Below, in pieces: positions 30,986 through 34,562 of a stretch of DNA of 34,562 nt. A model generated the notes under the pieces. It worked only from the letters and a program-made list of their open reading frames with translations. It was not told the origin of the DNA and searched no databases. A program made the position numbers and the translations under genes. The DNA is from a virus. Location of the stretch: the IMG/VR virus record IMGVR_UViG_3300023109_001805, positions 1 to 34,562 of that record; one strand, 5' to 3'. Positions within the stretch are counted from its first letter, which is position 1; every line of letters begins with the position of its first letter.

Positions 30986-31333
30986 CTACCAATCCATTAA
31001 CTTTTTAACACTTCGAGCTCTGTTAATTTTTTCTATTTGTGTTTTATATTCATTTGTTGCTGCCTGATATGCTTCAAGCAATTCACGACAAAAATCTTCC
31101 AAGTCCTCAATCAAAATTGGATTATCTTTGATATCTAGTATAACACTTGATTTTTTTCCATGTTGTATTAATGCGTTAACAAATCCAATAGTATGTGAAT
31201 CAGCCATAAACGTGCCCTTTTCATAATGCACAGTTTGTATGACATTCATTCTACTTCTAATTTGTCTTTTTTGGTTGCCTAAGGTTGTTCTATAATTAGC
31301 AAATTCTAACGCTTTCTCTAAACGTTCGTCCAT
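30986..31333 (-). CDS. Small conserved-looking phage protein, unknown function
   Basis: A 115-residue protein, largely helical (ERLEKALEFANYRTTLGNQK, then a beta pair YEKGTFMADSHTIGFVNALI, then a charged helix with EDFCRELLEAYQAA). Short proteins with this make-up recur near the tail genes of marine myoviruses; I recall similar ones but cannot assign a function. The start ATG 31333 has AGGAGAATATCCGT upstream, a strong ribosome binding site, and a sigma70-like promoter lies about 30-60 bases upstream. This makes it the likely first gene of a separate transcript that then runs into the glycosyltransferase and radical SAM genes. Confidence 0.65.
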   Translation of the reverse strand: MDERLEKALEFANYRTTLGNQKRQIRSRMNVIQTVHYEKGTFMADSHTIGFVNALIQHGKKSSVILDIKDNPILIEDLEDFCRELLEAYQAATNEYKTQIEKINRARSVKKLMDW

Positions 31334-31357
31334 ACGGATATTCTCCTGTTAATTAAC

Positions 31358-31382
31358 TACTACTATAACTTATTTAGTAGTA
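31358..31382. repeat. 8-bp inverted repeat overlapping a promoter
   Basis: TACTACTA at 31358-31365 and TAGTAGTA at 31375-31382 are perfect inverted copies with a 9-base loop. They cover part of the -10 and the spacer of the promoter at 31362-31390. No T tract follows on the minus strand, so a terminator for the upstream virion gene is unlikely. A regulatory binding site is possible. Confidence 0.35.
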
Positions 31383-31390
31383 AATGTCAA
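31362..31390 (-). promoter_or_regulatory. Sigma70-like promoter upstream of the gene at 30986
   Basis: On the minus strand a perfect TTGACA (31385-31390) is followed by a 17-base spacer and TATAGT (31362-31367), five of six matches to TATAAT. The expected start site is about 20 bases upstream of ATG 31333 with a strong ribosome binding site between. This is the clearest host-type promoter in the window. It could allow the glycosyltransferase and radical SAM genes to be expressed before or apart from late genes. Confidence 0.65.
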
Positions 31391-31397
31391 CGGATCT

Positions 31398-32549
31398 TTA
31401 TGGAGTATTATCATCACTTGTGTTAAAACTATTTGTAACTTGACATGTGGGTACTGGATTAACATCAAATTCTGCATCTTTATATGTAACAATATCTGGC
31501 ATTAATAAACTAAGATTGGCAGTTGTAACACCGTCAACATATTGTGCTAAACTAGTATCATCAAGAACTAGTTTAAAGTGAACTTCCTTACCACCATTGG
31601 CCCACTTTCCGTAAAGTTTAAATTTCATACTTTGGTATGCGCCACCGTATCCACTATATCCACTATATCCTGTTGGACTAATTCCAATACCAGAGTATGC
31701 AGACCCGCCTCCGTCTACATATATGTAATCGCCACTAGCTCCCCCATAACCATAACCATAACCATAACCACTTATTGTTACTCCGCTGCTAGTATAAAGT
31801 AGACCTTCATTATGATACCCAGCATCTGATCCATCACCATAATTTTCAGTTAGGTCATAAAACCCCTTGCCTTCACTAGTACCACCAGTAAATGCAGCAC
31901 TTTCGAAAACATTATCATATGTAAAGTTTAACTGGCCCATTTCATTTAAAATATCACTCCAGTTATAATAACCAGCAGTTGACCCACCGGTGATATTCAT
32001 ACTAACACGAAGTTGCCCGCCACCGTTGAAAAAATATCTAGCATGATTATAACTATTGAATGTCCACTTATGCTCGCCATTTAATTGGTGTTGCCAAACA
32101 CTGGTCCTATTATATGCTGGACCTGTTGGTGTTATAATAAGACTACTAGCATTCGCCGCATCTACTGTTAAATGGTTATTGTTTATTAATAAGGTATTAA
32201 ACTTTGATTCAACTAAATTTAAATCTTCAGCACGTATTAAGCTATACTTAACAACATCAGTACGTCCTGTGGGTACATTAAAAATTAATATAGTATCAGG
32301 TAAAATGGTTCTATCTGTACTAACATTTGTACGTTCAACTAAATCTTGCAATCTTTCAGCAGTAATATCAGTACCGATAGTTAATGCATCTTCTATATTT
32401 ACAGCACCCCAACCGAACTTATGTGTTAATGCACGATTAGCATCTGTGACAGACGCAGTGCTATATTTGTCACCAAATATTTTGTTAACAACTTCTGCAA
32501 CGCTGTTGTATTCCGATGCTAGTACAACGGTATTGGGGCTAGCCACCAT
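31398..32549 (-). CDS. Virion structural protein with Gly-Tyr repeat (tail fibre-like)
   Basis: A 383-residue protein with structural, not catalytic, character. The N-terminal 110 residues (NSVAEVVNKIFGD, DANRALTHKFGWGAVNIED) are followed by beta-rich sequence (NHARYFFNGGGQLRVSMNITG) that looks like a baseplate or fibre-associated protein of marine myoviruses. Around residues 260-300 is a low-complexity stretch of GYGYGYGYGG, GGGSAYSG and GYSGYSGYGG, encoded by GGTTAT hexamers. Start ATG 32549 has GGAG nine bases before it and lies one base after the upstream stop. No trimerisation domain or receptor-binding module was identified. The tail-fibre label is inference from composition and position next to other virion genes. 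Confidence 0.6.
   Translation of the reverse strand: MVASPNTVVLASEYNSVAEVVNKIFGDKYSTASVTDANRALTHKFGWGAVNIEDALTIGTDITAERLQDLVERTNVSTDRTILPDTILIFNVPTGRTDVVKYSLIRAEDLNLVESKFNTLLINNNHLTVDAANASSLIITPTGPAYNRTSVWQHQLNGEHKWTFNSYNHARYFFNGGGQLRVSMNITGGSTAGYYNWSDILNEMGQLNFTYDNVFESAAFTGGTSEGKGFYDLTENYGDGSDAGYHNEGLLYTSSGVTISGYGYGYGYGGASGDYIYVDGGGSAYSGIGISPTGYSGYSGYGGAYQSMKFKLYGKWANGGKEVHFKLVLDDTSLAQYVDGVTTANLSLLMPDIVTYKDAEFDVNPVPTCQVTNSFNTSDDNTP
31744..31767 (-). repeat. Four tandem GGTTAT hexamers encoding Gly-Tyr
   Basis: Four exact CCATAA units on the plus strand, read as GGTTAT on the coding strand, encode GYGYGYGY. Nearby, GGATATAGT is repeated as nine-base units encoding GYS. Because units are multiples of three, slippage would lengthen or shorten the Gly-Tyr run without a frameshift. 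Confidence 0.8.
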
Positions 32550-32550
32550 A

Positions 32551-33468
32551 TTACTTTACTCCGACTACTACTTCAATTGTACTTGCCTCGTCAGTATCTT
32601 TACTTTCAAGAGCTCTACCAATTATCCTTCTATAGTCATCTAATTCTAATTGACTTGCACCTCTTGCATGCCCCGTTATATCACTGCTAACTAATCTCTG
32701 ACCTTTTTTAATCTTCCCAACTACCTTACATGGTACTCTGCCAGCCAATGCAATAAATGGATGTGTTGCATCTGATCCTGCTGAACTATTCATTTCAAAT
32801 CCTGGTGCTGTACTTACTATTCCAAACACTTCATTATCTAAATCAAAAATAGTTTGGGTTACTTCTGCATCCCCGCCTAATCTTACAATAGTACCAGCAT
32901 CATATTCTGCATCTGCTGCATAACGCTCTGCAAGGTCAGCATATTCTGCACTTGTAGCAATGCCTCTAAATTTATAATTAACTGTATTATTAAGTTGTAT
33001 ACCAGCTTGTATTACTGGATACTGTGTGGTCAGTGCTGTTACATTATCTTCCAAATATTCAGTTGCATGCGGTGTCCATGCAGTCGTATCATCAGTTATA
33101 ATACTAACAATTTGTCCATCAACAACAGTCTCGATTGTCTTATGATAATTTAATAAGGTATCTTGCCTATTTCTATATTCAATTCTTGTATCTCCAGCCG
33201 GAGCACCAATTGAATACCATTTTCCACTTTCGTATATCATTAGTGTGTTGTTTGCTGTATCATACCAAAGTTGTCCTTCAGTAGGATTACTGGGTGCGGA
33301 TCCATTAGCAAAATTTTCTAATAAATGTAGTAAATCCTCGTTTAATGCTTCGCCAAACGCTGTATAATTTTTACCAATAAGTTTTAAACTGGTACTAGTG
33401 TTAACTGTCCCATCGTTTACTACTATTTGCGTCTTTGTACTATCTGAAAAGTCTAATGTATATGGCAT
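32551..33468 (-). CDS. Virion structural protein (tail/fibre-like)
   Basis: A 305-residue protein. NYTAFGEALNEDLLHLLENF near residue 35 and NPTEGQLWYDTANNTLMIYE with GKWYSIG near 60-88 match a domain often found at the N terminus of marine myovirus fibre and structural proteins. The C-terminal half, DLAERYAADAEYDAGTIVRL, ALAGRVPCKVVGKIKKGQRL and SSDITGHARGASQL, resembles the fibre-end domain seen in cyanophage structural proteins. I recognise this pattern from memory; no experimental identity is implied. Start ATG 33468 follows AGGAAAAAAC. The next gene's start lies one base after its stop. It is expected in the tail or fibre of the particle. Confidence 0.72.
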   Translation of the reverse strand: MPYTLDFSDSTKTQIVVNDGTVNTSTSLKLIGKNYTAFGEALNEDLLHLLENFANGSAPSNPTEGQLWYDTANNTLMIYESGKWYSIGAPAGDTRIEYRNRQDTLLNYHKTIETVVDGQIVSIITDDTTAWTPHATEYLEDNVTALTTQYPVIQAGIQLNNTVNYKFRGIATSAEYADLAERYAADAEYDAGTIVRLGGDAEVTQTIFDLDNEVFGIVSTAPGFEMNSSAGSDATHPFIALAGRVPCKVVGKIKKGQRLVSSDITGHARGASQLELDDYRRIIGRALESKDTDEASTIEVVVGVK

Positions 33469-33479
33469 GTTTTTTCCTA

Positions 33480-34070
33480 TTATATATCCTGGAAACTAGT
33501 TCTTATTCTTAGAGTGTATACTACTTGAATTTTTCTATTAGCACTCTTTTGTACTGGATGAAAAACAACATGTGTTAGTAAGTCACCGTTTGCACTATAA
33601 ATTCCTAGCTCATCGAAAATATATGTTCCTGTCTGTGATGTGGCTGTATCAGTGGCGTCTTGTCCTGCTGGTACATTATAGTCTAATGTACACGTTACTT
33701 CTACGTCACTATATGTATTATTGGCAGTATGAGATACTGCACTTTTATTATATGCATCTGCTGCATCTACATTAGCAGTATGTGTAGAATTGTATAACGT
33801 TCCTGATGATGAACTAGTATTTGGCACTTTATATGTTACTGTACCAAGCCCATCTATAGTTGTGCCGCCATTACCAAATCGCATAGTCCCAATTTGATGT
33901 GTGCTTGTAGATCCTGCTTTGTTAGATAACAAGTTTGCTATAGCAATACTCATATTTTCAAAATTAACAGCATTGCGTCTGCGTACTAATACTTCACCTG
34001 ATGCAGGATCCCATATTTTAATATGTCCTTCAATCCCAATCATTGTGTCTTCTCTCTGTGATAAACTCAT
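33480..34070 (-). CDS. Virion structural protein of marine myovirus type
   Basis: A 196-residue protein. EGHIKIWDPASGEVLVRRRN and VNFENMSIAIANLLSNK near the N terminus match a short virion protein frequent in marine T4-like phages. The remainder is Ser/Thr-rich beta sequence (GNGGTTIDGLGTVTYKVPN, HTANNTYSDVEVTCTLDYN) ending with LGIYSANGDLLTHVVFHPVQ. The start ATG 34070 is behind GGAAGAGAT; an internal ATG at 34043 is an alternative. A late promoter word lies 22 bases upstream of the start. Role in the particle is inferred from neighbours and composition. Confidence 0.65.
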   Translation of the reverse strand: MSLSQREDTMIGIEGHIKIWDPASGEVLVRRRNAVNFENMSIAIANLLSNKAGSTSTHQIGTMRFGNGGTTIDGLGTVTYKVPNTSSSSGTLYNSTHTANVDAADAYNKSAVSHTANNTYSDVEVTCTLDYNVPAGQDATDTATSQTGTYIFDELGIYSANGDLLTHVVFHPVQKSANRKIQVVYTLRIRTSFQDI

Positions 34071-34091
34071 ATCTCTTCTTCCAATTTATAG

Positions 34092-34099
34092 TATTTATA
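34092..34099 (-). promoter_or_regulatory. T4-type late promoter TATAAATA upstream of virion genes
   Basis: An exact TATAAATA on the minus strand lies in the 45-base gap between the genes at 34116 and 34070, 22 bases before ATG 34070. Late -10 elements of T4-like phages have this sequence and need no -35. It probably drives the run of virion genes that reads leftward from here. Confidence 0.65.
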
Positions 34100-34115
34100 C
34101 TTTAAAATACCATGA

Positions 34116-34547
34116 TCATATTGATCCCGGCCCTGCACTCCTAATGAAGGCATGTTCTGGCGAAATTCCTGTGGCACTTAGGCTTGTACCGCTGTCGTTG
34201 TATGCCATACGTAAATTATCACCATAATGTGAGAATTTTTCTAGTGTTGGAATACGTGTCGACGGTCCACTGTGTATTATAGTTGAACCGTTAGTGTGTG
34301 CTTTTGCACTTGTTCCCAACGTACCTCTTATGCAATATAGTAAATTATTATTGTCTATTGCACTGTATTCAATTCTTTCGCCATTTATATATACAACTCC
34401 AGGATCTGTAGTTGGATTATCAAATAATGCTAGACTTGTCGCTGGTATTGTGGTGTCTGTTGCTGTTACGCTGCTACTTAATGATGTTTTCTGCGCATCA
34501 TCAATAACATTGCTAATCTGTACATCGTTAGGTTGATATATGCTCAT
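34116..34547 (-). CDS. Virion structural protein with RGTLGT domain
   Basis: A 143-residue protein. VVYINGERIEYSAIDNNN, LYCIRGTLGTSAKAH and NGSTIIHSG match a beta domain of phage tail or fibre proteins in which a GE-x-I-x-Y strand is followed by RGTLGT and AHTxG. The N-terminal part (TSLSSSVTATDTTIP) is typical of the strand before it. ATG 34547 lies 15 bases from the window edge with GAGCATTTTA upstream. The bases before it could hold the end of another gene in an overlapping frame (a TAATG junction), which cannot be settled from 15 bases. It opens the visible run of minus-strand virion genes. Confidence 0.65.
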   Translation of the reverse strand: MSIYQPNDVQISNVIDDAQKTSLSSSVTATDTTIPATSLALFDNPTTDPGVVYINGERIEYSAIDNNNLLYCIRGTLGTSAKAHTNGSTIIHSGPSTRIPTLEKFSHYGDNLRMAYNDSGTSLSATGISPEHAFIRSAGPGSI

Positions 34548-34562
34548 TAAAATGCTCTACTG

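Noticed and set aside
31744-31767. CRISPR-like or telomere-like repeat (CCATAA units)
   Set aside because: Units are six bases, have no spacers, and lie in frame in a virion gene, so it is a coding repeat.
32056-32643. 195-codon open frame antisense to a virion gene
   Set aside because: Composition is an antisense artefact; the minus-strand frames have ribosome binding sites and family motifs.
1-34562. tRNA or other structured RNA genes
   Set aside because: I saw no cloverleaf-like arrangement or CCA-ended arms in the few gaps, although a dedicated scan was not possible.

Overview
The window looks like part of the genome of a marine T4-like myovirus, probably infecting an AT-rich oceanic bacterium such as SAR11 or a cyanobacterium. 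The evidence is AT-rich DNA packed with genes, almost no spacing between them, many 4- or 8-base start/stop overlaps, and copies of the T4-type late promoter word NATAAATA at the few intergenic gaps. Four genes at the right end resemble virion (tail/fibre) proteins of marine myoviruses. No tRNA, rRNA, IS element, integrase or CRISPR was seen. The host assignment is inference.

Layout. (1) 1-7.5 kb is a mixed-strand accessory block of small-molecule and nucleotide-sugar chemistry. It holds a nucleotidyltransferase with HxGH, an adenylylsulfate-kinase-like P-loop kinase, a small HAD phosphatase, a SIS sugar isomerase, a nucleotidyltransferase-APH kinase fusion, a ribulose-phosphate 3-epimerase homologue, a SAM methyltransferase and a UDP-sugar dehydrogenase. 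An HNH endonuclease and a ParB-like protein lie inside this block. (2) 7.5-14.3 kb holds a B12-domain radical SAM protein, an isochorismatase-fold hydrolase, and two interleaved paralogous pairs: two transferase-like proteins and two proteins of an unknown family. (3) 14.3-27.3 kb, all on the minus strand, has one canonical radical SAM/SPASM protein, one SGNH hydrolase, and a tandem array of eight related radical SAM proteins. In these eight the auxiliary cysteine region lies before the radical SAM core. (4) 27.3-31 kb has three DxD glycosyltransferases and a protein with an internal duplication. (5) 31-34.5 kb has a small conserved-looking phage protein and four virion proteins, one with a Gly-Tyr repeat.

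Working model (inference): the left block makes an activated sugar or polyol derivative, the glycosyltransferases and transferase-like proteins attach it, and the radical SAM array modifies the sugar or a protein carrier, either on the virion or on the infected cell surface. The minus-strand genes from 34.5 kb to 14.3 kb read as one long late transcription unit, with a late promoter at 34092 and a sigma70-like promoter at 31362-31390. The most unusual features are the eight-copy radical SAM array and the palindromic late-promoter words at all three divergent gene junctions.
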